From JADJOM01 sp963817435 (GTDB lineage Bacteria; Gemmatimonadota; Gemmatimonadetes; Gemmatimonadales; GWC2-71-9), in assembly GCA_963817435.1 (NCBI GenBank), contig CAWFNY010000001.1, forward strand, positions 744,001 to 808,000: a stretch of 64,000 nt of DNA. The letters run 5' to 3'. Below are positions 17,612-26,906 of the stretch, one piece after another. The position numbers and the translations under genes were made by a program. The stretch's first letter is position 1. The number at the start of each line of letters is the position of its first letter. The notes under the pieces are model-generated. The model saw only the letters and a program-made list of their open reading frames with translations, ran no database searches and was not told the DNA's origin.

Positions 17612-18758
17612 CGAGTGGGATCCGGATGAGAAACGTCGCGCCAGGTTCGATCTGTTCCAGCATCAATTCACCGCCATGGGAGTCTTCCACGACGCGCCGC
17701 GCCAGGGCCAGACCGATGCCCCAGCCACTCGACTTCGTGGTCATGCCCGGCTCGAAGATCGTCCGCCGGATGTCGCCAGGGATCCCCGGACCGTCGTCCG
17801 AGACCCGGATGGTCGCCGCGTCGGCGTCCTGCCCGACCCTGAGGGTGATCGTGCCCTGCCGCCCCTGCAGGGCGTCGATGGCGTTCTTCACCAGCGACTC
17901 GAGCGTCCACTCGAGCAGGATGGGGTCGCCCAGTACCACCGGGCTCTCGGCTGGAGTCTCGACCCGGATCTCGATGCGGTTGACCCGGGTCGGCAGCCGC
18001 GGCCGGAAGTAGGTGGCAATCTTCTCGGCGAGAGCGCCTAACGGAATCGGCTCGCGGCGGATCTTGTGGCCGATGCGCTCGAACCGCTGAGCCACCCGCT
18101 CCAGACGCTCCGCGTCCGCGGCGAGGTGATCGGCGAGTCCCGGCGGCGGCTTCGCCCGCGAGCGCAACTGCTCGATCCAGCCCTGCAGACTCATCAGCGG
18201 CGTCCCCATCTGATGCGCGGCTTCGCGCGCCATCGCCACCCAGAGCCGGTCGCGCTGGGCCGCCATGCCGCTGCGCCACGCGGCCACGCCGACACCGATG
18301 ATCGTCGCGAGAATCAGACCCTGCAGGATGGTCAGCGCGGCGAGCTGCCGCTTGGCGGGGACCGGCCCGTAGTGCAGCGTGCCAAGGGTCGGCGCGGTGA
18401 TCGGCGGGTTCTCCAGATCGAGCTTCGCGGCGTAGGTCCGCACGCGCGGATCGTCGAGTGACGCGTCGAACGGCAGGTTGGCCATCGCGGTGACCCGGCC
18501 GGCGCTGTCGGTGACCACCAGCGGGATGCCGACCTGCCGGACCTGCTCCCCCAGACGAAGCAGCGCGTTGGTCGCCGCGCCTTCGCGATCGTCGTTGAGC
18601 CCGGCGAATACCCCCGCATAGAGCCGGCTGATGGAATACGCATCCTTCCGGAAGTGCCGGACGATGATCCATCCCGACCCCACCGACAGCCCCGCGAGCA
18701 GGGCGACGAGCAGCACCACCAGCGCCGGCGCGAACCGGCGCAGGCCGCGCCTACGCAC
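17601..18758 (-). CDS. Membrane sensor histidine kinase
   Basis: A 385-aa kinase. One membrane helix is at about 8-30, an extracytoplasmic sensor of roughly 100 residues follows, and a second helix is at about 141-160. The phospho-acceptor is His182 in AREAAHQMGTPLMSL. The ATPase part has LVKNAIDALQG (N box), VSDDGPGIPGDIRR (G1) and GWGIGLALARRVV (G2). GTG at 18756-18758 overlaps the serS stop. No response regulator is adjacent; the gene is embedded in a tRNA-charging/DNA-repair operon, so its partner must be elsewhere. Confidence 0.88.
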   Translation of the reverse strand: MRRRGLRRFAPALVVLLVALLAGLSVGSGWIIVRHFRKDAYSISRLYAGVFAGLNDDREGAATNALLRLGEQVRQVGIPLVVTDSAGRVTAMANLPFDASLDDPRVRTYAAKLDLENPPITAPTLGTLHYGPVPAKRQLAALTILQGLILATIIGVGVAAWRSGMAAQRDRLWVAMAREAAHQMGTPLMSLQGWIEQLRSRAKPPPGLADHLAADAERLERVAQRFERIGHKIRREPIPLGALAEKIATYFRPRLPTRVNRIEIRVETPAESPVVLGDPILLEWTLESLVKNAIDALQGRQGTITLRVGQDADAATIRVSDDGPGIPGDIRRTIFEPGMTTKSSGWGIGLALARRVVEDSHGGELMLEQIEPGATFLIRIPLDAS

Positions 18759-20034
18759 GCGGCACGAGCCGGTCGGTACCGAGGTACGGTGCCAGCGCCT
18801 CCGGGATTCGGACGGAGCCGTCCGCCCGCTGGTTGTTCTCGAGCAGCGCGATGATGGTACGCGGGAAGGCCACGCCCGAGGCATTGAGCGTATGCACGAA
18901 CTCCGGCCTGGCGCCGGGCTCCCGCCGGAACCGGATGTTCGCCCGCCGCGCCTGGAAATCGGTGAAGGTGCTCGCACTGCTCGCCTCGAGCCAGGTCGCG
19001 ACGCCCGCCGCCCAGACCTCGAGATCGACCGTGCAGGCACTGGCGAAGCCGGTGTCCCCCGCCGCGAGGGCCAGCCGGCGGTAGGGAATCTCGAGCCGCT
19101 CGAGCACCGTCTCGGCGTGCCGTGTCAGGCGCTCATGCTCTTCTTCGCTCTCCTCCGGCCGGCACAGTCGCACCAGCTCGACCTTGTCGAACTGGTGGAT
19201 GCGGATGAGCCCGCGGGTGTCCTTCCCCGCCGAACCGGCTTCCCGGCGGAAGCAGGGTGTGTAGGCGCACATCGCGATCGGCAGCGCCGCTCCGTCGAGA
19301 ATCTCGTCCCGGTAGATGTTGGTCACCGGAACTTCGGCCGTCGGGATCAGGAAGAGATCGTCCGCGGCGGCGAGGTAGAGATCCTCCTCGAACTTCGGCA
19401 GCTGTCCGGTGCCGGTCATCGAGGCCCGGTTGACCACGAACGGTGGCGCCACCTCGAGGTACCGGTGTTCACCGGTGTGCAGGTCCAGCATGAAGTTCTT
19501 GAGCGCGCGCACCAGCCGGGCGCCAGGGCCGGTGAAGAGCGGGAACCCTGATCCGCTGATCTTGGCGCCCCGCGCCAGGTCGAACAGTCCCAGCGCCTCG
19601 CCAATCTCCCAGTGGGGTCGCGGCGTGAAGTCGAAGGTCGGCTTGCCGCCCACCTCCTTCACCACCAGGTTCGCCGACGCATCGCCGCTCGGAACCCGCG
19701 CCAGCGGGAGGTTCGGGATCGTAAGCAGCAGCGCGTCCAGCCGAGCCTCGATCTCCCGGACTTCCGCGTCCCGCAGCTTCACCGCCTCCCCCGACCGCTT
19801 CAGCTCGGCCAGCAGCTCGTCGGCCGGTTCCCTGGCCTGCTTCCGCCGGGCGACCTCCTCGGTGGCCGCGTTGCGCTTCGCCTTGAGGTCCTCGACCGCG
19901 GTCAGCGCGTCGCGCCGCTGCCGATCGAGGGCCGCGAGCTGGGCGAGGGACTCATCGAGTGCGGGATCGAGCCGGCGGGCGAGGGCGGCACGAACTCCCT
20001 CGGGATCCTGACGGAGCAGCTTGACGTCGATCAC
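18751..20034 (-). CDS. serS: Seryl-tRNA synthetase
   Basis: SerRS (427 aa), class II. The N-terminal coiled-coil arm (about 25-105) binds the long variable arm of tRNA-Ser. Catalytic motifs visible include FEEDLYLAAADDLFLIPTAE, FRREAGSAGKDTRGLIRIHQ (motif 2) and GVAFPRTIIALLENNQ (motif 3). It starts 6 bp after a lipoprotein gene and overlaps the histidine kinase gene. The window also holds two tRNA-Ser genes, but at distant loci. Confidence 0.98.
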   Translation of the reverse strand: MIDVKLLRQDPEGVRAALARRLDPALDESLAQLAALDRQRRDALTAVEDLKAKRNAATEEVARRKQAREPADELLAELKRSGEAVKLRDAEVREIEARLDALLLTIPNLPLARVPSGDASANLVVKEVGGKPTFDFTPRPHWEIGEALGLFDLARGAKISGSGFPLFTGPGARLVRALKNFMLDLHTGEHRYLEVAPPFVVNRASMTGTGQLPKFEEDLYLAAADDLFLIPTAEVPVTNIYRDEILDGAALPIAMCAYTPCFRREAGSAGKDTRGLIRIHQFDKVELVRLCRPEESEEEHERLTRHAETVLERLEIPYRRLALAAGDTGFASACTVDLEVWAAGVATWLEASSASTFTDFQARRANIRFRREPGARPEFVHTLNASGVAFPRTIIALLENNQRADGSVRIPEALAPYLGTDRLVPRA

Positions 20035-20040
20035 GGTGAA

Positions 20041-20607
20041 TCAGGAGCCGGGGATGCCGAGGCGCAGGCTACGGTAACCGCAGTTCTGATTCCCGACGAC
20101 GCGGAACTGCACCGTGGACGCAGTCGGGTCAATGGCGAGAATTTCGAGACGCCCGTAGAGCGGGACACCAAGCAGTGCACAGGTGTTGACCGCGGTTCGC
20201 AGGTAGAAATGATCTCCGACGGCAATCGGTATGGTGTCCACGGTCAGGTACCCGTTCTGCGGGGCCTTCACCATCGAGTCGAAGATGAGCGAGCTCTTGA
20301 GGAGCCCCGGCTTCACCGAGCCCGTGCTGGTGAGCCCCAGCGCGCCGAGCGGAATGAAGCGCCCGTTGCCCGCGGAATCCATCGAAAAGAGGAACTCGAA
20401 GTTGGTGCCCGCCTCCCAGGTCCGGACCCCGTTCCGCGCGCTCAGCGAGTAGGCTGTCGGCTTGTTCAGCGGACCCTTCTCGAGGGACCACAGGGTCAGC
20501 GTGTCGAGCGTGTTGCTCAAGCTCGCGCTGGGGATGGCGTTCGGATCACTGCACGCGGCGGCGAGCGCAAAGGCGAGCAGTGCGGGCAGACGGAAGGAGC
20601 GTGGCAT
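20041..20607 (-). CDS. Predicted lipoprotein, unknown function
   Basis: A 188-aa exported protein: short basic start, hydrophobic stretch LPALLAFALAA and a lipobox ending AAAC at about residue 19. The rest is predicted beta-rich with no family I recognise. It is the first gene ahead of serS (6 bp gap). A -35/-10 pair (TTGACC, 17 bp, TAGGTT at 20614-20642) ends 6 bp before the ATG and no Shine-Dalgarno is present, so the mRNA may be leaderless. Confidence 0.72.
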   Translation of the reverse strand: MPRSFRLPALLAFALAAACSDPNAIPSASLSNTLDTLTLWSLEKGPLNKPTAYSLSARNGVRTWEAGTNFEFLFSMDSAGNGRFIPLGALGLTSTGSVKPGLLKSSLIFDSMVKAPQNGYLTVDTIPIAVGDHFYLRTAVNTCALLGVPLYGRLEILAIDPTASTVQFRVVGNQNCGYRSLRLGIPGS

Positions 20608-20656
20608 GGAGGGAACCTAGGGGGGTGGAAAAAGGCGGTCAACCCGCAGTCATTGC

Positions 20657-20686
20657 TTGACTTCGCCCCACTCGCCCCGATACAAT
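20657..20686 (+). promoter_or_regulatory. Predicted sigma70-type promoter of the Roadblock-manC cluster
   Basis: TTGACT (20657-20662) and TACAAT (20681-20686) with an 18-bp spacer; both hexamers match consensus at five of six positions. Start of transcription would be near 20693, about 30 bases before the ATG of the Roadblock gene. Confidence 0.65.
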
Positions 20687-20721
20687 CCGCAGTGGTCGCT
20701 TCCCCACCCCGGAGAACCGTT

Positions 20722-21075
20722 ATGGCTGGTTTGCGCGACGTGGTCCAGGGCCTTGCGGCCCGGGAGGACGTGGATGCTGTGGTGGTGGTCAGCAGCGACG
20801 GACTGACCATCGATTCCGCCGGCCGCACCCTGCTCGACGCGGAAGCCGTCGCCGCGCTGGCCGCGACCTTCGCCAATGGAGCACGCCGCCTCGGTCAGGC
20901 GGCGGAGTGTGAGGCGCTCAGCGCGACCGTCCTCGAGTTCGACGACCGGCTCGCGCTTCTGCGCCCGCTCGGCACCGAGGGGCATCTGTTCATCCTCGCG
21001 ACCCGTGCCACAAACATCGGTCCCCTGCTCCACGACCTCCGGCGCGCCGCGCCCGAGCTCGCCACGCTCCTCTGA
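20722..21075 (+). CDS. Roadblock/LC7 (MglB-like) domain protein
   Basis: A 117-aa single-domain Roadblock/LC7 protein. It has the fold's usual pattern: an N-terminal helix (LRDVVQGLAARED), a strand pair VDAVVVVSSDGLTID, a long central helix and a second strand set (LRPLGTEGHLFILATRATN). Such proteins often regulate small Ras-like GTPases (MglB-MglA), but no GTPase gene is in this window. It leads a cluster with sugar-nucleotide genes. ATG at 20722 is preceded by GGAG. Confidence 0.8.
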   Translation: MAGLRDVVQGLAAREDVDAVVVVSSDGLTIDSAGRTLLDAEAVAALAATFANGARRLGQAAECEALSATVLEFDDRLALLRPLGTEGHLFILATRATNIGPLLHDLRRAAPELATLL

Positions 21076-21090
21076 CCGCAAAGCACTGAC

Positions 21091-22119
21091 ATGCGCTGGG
21101 CCGTAATTCTGGCGGGCGGATCCGGCAGCCGGTTCTGGCCGCTGAGCACTCCTTCCATGCCGAAGCAGCTACTCCCGCTGGTCGGCGCGGAATCGACCGC
21201 GGAGCAGGCGGTCACCCGTCTCGAGGGGCTGGTGCCCCCGGAGCGGATCCTGGTCGTCACCGGCGCCGCCATTGCGGCGCAGCTGCAGGCAGCGCTCAAG
21301 CTGCCGCCGGAGAACATCCTCATCGAACCGCGAGCAGCCTCTACCGGCCCCGCGCTGGTCTGGGCCAGCGCCGAGGCGTTGCGGCGCGATCCCCAGGCGG
21401 AGGTGCTCTCGCTGCACGCGGACTGGACCATCCGCGAGAGCGAGGCATTCCGGCACACCGCCGCCCAGGCGCTCGCGACTGCCATACGTCACCGTCGTCT
21501 GGTCACGGTGGGCATCGTGCCGTCGCGGCCGGACACCGGGTTCGGCTACATCGTGCCTGGCAACTCACTCGATGACGTGGCCCGGACGGTGTCCCGCTTC
21601 GCCGAGAAGCCGAGTGCCGCGACGGCCCTCGACCTCATGGCCTCCGGTGCCCTCTGGAACAGCGGCCTCTTCGCGTGGCCGGCGGACCTGCTGCTCGACG
21701 AGGTCCGCAAGGTCACGCCCGAGATTGCTCCGGCCCTGGCCCGGCTGGAGCAGAATGACGTCGCCGGATTCTTCCGCGACGTGACGTCGGTCTCGATCGA
21801 TGTCGGCGTGCTGGAGCGGAGCAAGGCGGTGGCAGTGGTGCATGGCCGGTTCACCTGGGACGACGTCGGGACCTGGGATGCCCTCCCGCGCGTCCGGCGC
21901 CGGGATGCCGCCGGCAATGTCGCCGTTGGTCCGGTGCACCTGCTGAACACCGAAGACTGCGTGGTCTGGTCGGCAGGAGATCCGATCGTGGCGAGCGGCG
22001 TGAAGGACCTGGTGATCGTCCATGCCAATGGCCGGATTCTCATCATGCCGCGCCCGCAGGCCGCGGATCTCAAGACTTTGCTCGATCGCCTGCCTCCCGA
22101 CGTCAGGGATCTGCCGTGA
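21091..22119 (+). CDS. manC: Mannose-1-phosphate guanylyltransferase
   Basis: A 342-aa nucleotidyltransferase making GDP-mannose from mannose-1-P and GTP. The signature LAGGSGSRFWPLS..MPKQLLPL near the N-terminus, RPDTGFGYIVPG and RFAEKP are typical of the GDP-mannose pyrophosphorylase group; the fused isomerase domain of long ManC proteins is absent. It is coupled (ATGA-type overlap) to the GlmU-like gene. Product use in glycan or exopolysaccharide is inferred. Confidence 0.92.
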   Translation: MRWAVILAGGSGSRFWPLSTPSMPKQLLPLVGAESTAEQAVTRLEGLVPPERILVVTGAAIAAQLQAALKLPPENILIEPRAASTGPALVWASAEALRRDPQAEVLSLHADWTIRESEAFRHTAAQALATAIRHRRLVTVGIVPSRPDTGFGYIVPGNSLDDVARTVSRFAEKPSAATALDLMASGALWNSGLFAWPADLLLDEVRKVTPEIAPALARLEQNDVAGFFRDVTSVSIDVGVLERSKAVAVVHGRFTWDDVGTWDALPRVRRRDAAGNVAVGPVHLLNTEDCVVWSAGDPIVASGVKDLVIVHANGRILIMPRPQAADLKTLLDRLPPDVRDLP

Positions 22120-23285
22120 GGCTGTTCCTGCTCGAGCCCGCCGCTCCCGGCGCGGCCTGGGCGCCGTTCTCCGCCGTGCGTCCCCTTGCAGAACTCCGTG
22201 CCGGCGTCTGGAAGGTGCGCGAACGCTGGGAGGCGGCGTTCGATCTCGACACCACCGCCATCGTCGGTGGTCCCGCCCCTGACTTCCACGAAGGCTTCGA
22301 GCCGCCGATGGGGCGCCCCGACACGATCACCGGCCCCGCCGTGATCGGCTCCAGCTGCTTCGCCCCGACCGGAGCGCCGCTCGAGACCCCGGCGGGCACC
22401 ACGCGCCTGACACGGGACGGCACGACCGTCGGCTGGATCCTGCCACCGGGCGCGGTCTGGCGCGGGCCCAGCGAGGAGGGGCCAGGACACGAGATTGCCG
22501 GCCGCCTCCTGCACGGCACCCACGACCTGGTCACCGCGCTGGAACAGTTCCTCGCGCCCGACTGCCTCGGCTTCGCCGCGGGCGACTGCGATCCGGTCCC
22601 CGCCGGCAGCATCGTCCTGGGGGATCCGGCACTCGTCCGCTGTCGCGGGGCGCTTGTCGAACCGGGTGTGGTGTTCGATACCCGCGGTGGCGCCGTCGTC
22701 CTCGAGGCCGGGGTCGAGGCCCGCCACGGCTCGCGCCTGGAAGGTCCCCTCTACGCCGGCGAGAAGTCCCGGCTCCTCGGCGGCCACATCCGCGCCTCGG
22801 TGTTTGGCCCGCGTTGCAGCGTGAAGGGCGAGATCTCCTCCAGCGTCTTTCTCGGCTACTCCAACAAGAGCCACGACGGGTTCATCGGGCACAGCGTGGT
22901 CGGCCATTGGGTGAACCTCGGCGCCGGCACCACCACCTCGAACCTCAAGAACACCTACGGCGAAGTCTCCCTGGAGGTCGCCGGGCAGCGAATCGCGACC
23001 CGGCGCCAGTTCCTCGGCACGCTCTTCGGCGACCACGCCAAGACGGCCATCGGCACCATGCTGTCGACCGGGACCATTGTCGGGGCGGGCGCGAATGTGT
23101 TTGGCCCGGGCGGAGTCCCCAAATACGTGTCGCCGATGGCCTGGGGCAGTGATGGCCGGGTGCAGATGACCGAGGAGGGGTTCCTCAAGGTGGCGGAACG
23201 GGTGCTGCCGCGCCGGGATGTCGCGTTCACCCCGGAACGGCGCGCGTCACTCGCCGCAACCTACCGTCGGGTCTCCCGCCCGTGA
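22116..23285 (+). CDS. GlmU-like sugar nucleotidyltransferase with left-handed beta-helix
   Basis: A 389-aa protein. The N-terminal half (MRLFLLEP..FSAVRPLAELRAG) matches the atypical GlmU-family proteins with a degenerate nucleotidyltransferase domain. The C-terminal half has hexapeptide repeats, including HSVVGHWVNLGAGTTTSNLK, as in GlmU-like acyltransferases. Position between manC and an MBL gene supports a cell-surface sugar role. Exact reaction is not clear. Confidence 0.82.
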   Translation: MRLFLLEPAAPGAAWAPFSAVRPLAELRAGVWKVRERWEAAFDLDTTAIVGGPAPDFHEGFEPPMGRPDTITGPAVIGSSCFAPTGAPLETPAGTTRLTRDGTTVGWILPPGAVWRGPSEEGPGHEIAGRLLHGTHDLVTALEQFLAPDCLGFAAGDCDPVPAGSIVLGDPALVRCRGALVEPGVVFDTRGGAVVLEAGVEARHGSRLEGPLYAGEKSRLLGGHIRASVFGPRCSVKGEISSSVFLGYSNKSHDGFIGHSVVGHWVNLGAGTTTSNLKNTYGEVSLEVAGQRIATRRQFLGTLFGDHAKTAIGTMLSTGTIVGAGANVFGPGGVPKYVSPMAWGSDGRVQMTEEGFLKVAERVLPRRDVAFTPERRASLAATYRRVSRP

Positions 23286-24076
23286 CAACGATCTACGTAC
23301 TCGGGTCCGGATCGGCGGGAAACGCGCTGGCCGTGACTTCTGGGGACGAGGTCCTGCTGATCGATGCGGGGTTCAGCGCGCGCGAGGTGCACCGCCGTGC
23401 CCTCCTCGCCGGCCTGAACATGCGCCGCGTCACGGGCATCGTCATCACGCACGAACACGGGGATCACACCTCCGGGGCCGCCCGGCTTGCGGCAACGTTG
23501 CGGATCCCGATTCTGACCGCGCAGGGCACCTGGGACCGGCTCCGCCCGCGGATGCCCAGGGCGAGCTTTGTCCCGCTCGCCATCATGGGCGGCGTCCAGC
23601 ACGGCAGTTTTCACATCGAAGCCTGCCCCACCAGTCACGATGCGGCGGAGCCAATCGCGCTCTCCATCCGGACCGCGGCCGGGCACCGCGTCGGCATCGC
23701 GTACGATCTGGGGCGCCCCACCGCAGCGGTGCGCTACCTCCTGCGTGACTCGCACGCCATCGTCCTCGAAGCCAACCATGATGAAGTCATGCTCCGGACC
23801 AGCGACTACCCCGCATCCGTTCAGGAGCGAATCGCCGGGTCGGGCGGGCACCTCTCGAACAGGGCGGCGGCGGAGATCCTCGCTTCGGTCGTTCATGCGG
23901 GGCTCGCTGCCGTGGTGCTGGCGCACATGAGTGAACGCTGCAATACCGCCGAACACGCCCGGGCGGAGGTGGATCCGATTCTCCTCCCGTACGGGGTCGC
24001 GCTGCATCTGGCCCAGCAGCACGCACCGATGGCACCCGTCGTTCTTCACCCGCTCGGCGTACCCACCAACGCATAG
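23282..24076 (+). CDS. MBL-fold metallohydrolase (YycJ/WalJ-like)
   Basis: A 264-aa metallo-beta-lactamase-fold hydrolase. It starts VLGSGSAGNALAV and carries the metal motif THEHGDHTSGA (HxHxDH), then CPTSHDAAEP (third His), a DLG strand (IAYDLGRPTAAV) and LEANHDEVML. This set is typical of the YycJ/WalJ group, proposed single-strand DNA exonucleases. GTG overlaps the upstream stop. It is the last gene of the cluster, ending in the hairpin at 24074. Confidence 0.87.
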   Translation: MTTIYVLGSGSAGNALAVTSGDEVLLIDAGFSAREVHRRALLAGLNMRRVTGIVITHEHGDHTSGAARLAATLRIPILTAQGTWDRLRPRMPRASFVPLAIMGGVQHGSFHIEACPTSHDAAEPIALSIRTAAGHRVGIAYDLGRPTAAVRYLLRDSHAIVLEANHDEVMLRTSDYPASVQERIAGSGGHLSNRAAAEILASVVHAGLAAVVLAHMSERCNTAEHARAEVDPILLPYGVALHLAQQHAPMAPVVLHPLGVPTNA

Positions 24077-24099
24077 AGGCGGCCGCCAGGCCGCCTCTA
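24074..24099. terminator. Bidirectional hairpin between convergent genes
   Basis: An 11-bp perfect stem (TAGAGGCGGCC / GGCCGCCTCTA) with GCCA loop. It begins inside the TAG stop of the MBL gene and lies between convergent genes. No T-run follows, so termination is inferred from position and stem strength. Confidence 0.6.
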
Positions 24100-24127
24100 C
24101 AGTCAGCGTTCCGTTCGAATCACTCGG

Positions 24128-24514
24128 TCACGGCAGGTCGGGGTCCGGCGGCACCTGAACGCTGTCGGGCCGAGGGGTCGGTGGACCCACTTTCGTGAGG
24201 GTGATCGGCTTCGTGAGGTCACCCCCGGAGAGAGTGAGCTTCGGCCCCTTGATCTGCAGGCGGTAGGTGACCCATTCCCCGCCTAGCGCCAGCATGATGC
24301 TGTCGGGCTTGAGCCGCCAGCGCACCGTCTCGGTACCGTAGCTGGCGCTCGAATCCTGCCGCACGATCACCACCCGGGGCGCGTCCTTCCGCTGCTGGTC
24401 CTTGATGTCGGCCTGCCAGGTTCCGAAGAGTGGCGGCACGGCTGACTGTGCCGCGGCCGGTCGCCCGCCGATGGCGAGAGCCAGGAGTGTGAAGGCATAC
24501 AGGGTGTTGCGCAC
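24128..24514 (-). CDS. Small secreted protein, unknown function
   Basis: A 128-aa protein with a signal peptide (TLYAFTLLALAIGG..AAAQ) and a beta-rich body beginning LFGTWQADIKDQQRKDAPRV, somewhat like lipocalin-type small domains. The C-terminus is Pro-rich. I chose GTG at 24512-24514 because GGAGGAGA sits just upstream; a longer ATG start lacks this and would hide the signal peptide. No family recognised. Confidence 0.65.
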   Translation of the reverse strand: MRNTLYAFTLLALAIGGRPAAAQSAVPPLFGTWQADIKDQQRKDAPRVVIVRQDSSASYGTETVRWRLKPDSIMLALGGEWVTYRLQIKGPKLTLSGGDLTKPITLTKVGPPTPRPDSVQVPPDPDLP

Positions 24515-24610
24515 GGTGTCTCCTCCAGAGGACAGTTCCGCATCCATCACGCGGCTTCGGCGGTACCAGAAGCAGGTTGCATACCAGCCCGGTGGCCCGG
24601 AAAATAGCCG

Positions 24611-24643
24611 AAAAACCAGGGCCCCGGGGATATCCCCGGGGCC
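24611..24643 (-). terminator. Terminator of groES-groEL
   Basis: A 24-bp perfect palindrome at 24620-24643 (arms GGCCCCGGGGAT) is followed on the minus strand by CTGG and five Ts. It lies about 50 bp downstream of the groEL stop. A second small palindrome (AGCCAAGGC / GCCTTGGCT, 24666-24685) sits between them. Confidence 0.75.
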
Positions 24644-24693
24644 GCGGTCTGAGATCGACTGAGGTCAGCCAAGGCACGCCTTGGCTGCAGCGG

Positions 24694-26322
<1,629 letters not shown>

Positions 26323-26355
26323 TGCGTGTATCTCCTGTCGGGAAGTCGAACGTCC

Positions 26356-26667
26356 TCAGCCGATCTTGGCGAGGATGTCGGAAGCCTTGATGATGATCAC
26401 TTCGTCGCCATCGACGGCGTACGGGGTGCCGCTGTACTTGCCGTAGATGACCACGTCGCCCACGGAGACGTCCATCTTGACCCGCTCGCCCTTCTCAATG
26501 CGGCCGGGACCGACGGCGATGACTTCGCCCTGGGTCGGCTTTTCCTTGGCGGTGTCGGGGATGTACAGCCCGCCGCGCATGGACTCGGCCTCATCGGAAG
26601 GCTGGATCACGACCCGGTCCTCAAGGGGATGGATCTTGATCTTGGCCTTGACCTTGGTGGTGCTCAT
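26356..26667 (-). CDS. groS: Co-chaperonin GroES
   Basis: GroES (103 aa), the 10-kDa lid of GroEL. It shows IKIHPLEDRVVIQPSDEAES, the mobile loop (MRGGLYIPDTAKEKPTQG) and VIYGKYSGTPYAVDG. I chose ATG at 26665-26667 (MSTTKVKAK) because GGAGG lies 8 bases upstream; a start at 26682 would overlap that site. Confidence 0.98.
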   Translation of the reverse strand: MSTTKVKAKIKIHPLEDRVVIQPSDEAESMRGGLYIPDTAKEKPTQGEVIAVGPGRIEKGERVKMDVSVGDVVIYGKYSGTPYAVDGDEVIIIKASDILAKIG

Positions 26668-26718
26668 GGGAACTTCCTCCACGTCGCTGATATATGTAAG
26701 CCGAAGAACAACAATGAA

Positions 26719-26745
26719 TTAGCAGTCACGGCACAAGACTGCCAG
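26719..26745 (-). promoter_or_regulatory. CIRCE-like operator, downstream copy
   Basis: On the minus strand: CTGGCAGTC, a 9-base spacer, GACTGCTAA. This is the HrcA operator layout (consensus TTAGCACTC-N9-GAGTGCTAA) with a paired C-to-G change in both arms, so arm pairing is kept. It lies just after the predicted groES transcription start. Confidence 0.7.
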
Positions 26746-26756
26746 CAACTGCGCAG

Positions 26757-26784
26757 AAGATAAGCCCGAGTTAGCAGATGTCAA
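26757..26784 (-). promoter_or_regulatory. Predicted sigma70-type groES promoter
   Basis: Minus strand -35 TTGACA (26779-26784, perfect) and -10 TATCTT (26757-26762) with a 16-bp spacer. The -35 box lies inside the upstream CIRCE-like element and the start site falls next to the downstream copy, a geometry expected for HrcA repression. Confidence 0.75.
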
Positions 26785-26797
26785 GATAGAGTGCCAG
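26771..26797 (-). promoter_or_regulatory. CIRCE-like operator, upstream copy
   Basis: Minus strand: CTGGCACTC, 9-base spacer TATCTTGAC, ATCTGCTAA. The left arm has seven of nine consensus bases and the right arm six of nine. It is centred 52 bp from the second copy. Confidence 0.65.
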
Positions 26798-26906
26798 GGA
26801 ACCGGATCGGCCCCTGCGGCGTACACTGCCGGGAAGACAGGGGTATTCCACTCCCTCGCGCTCACGCCCCGAGGCCGGACCCGACTCACGCAGAGGACCC
26901 CTCACA

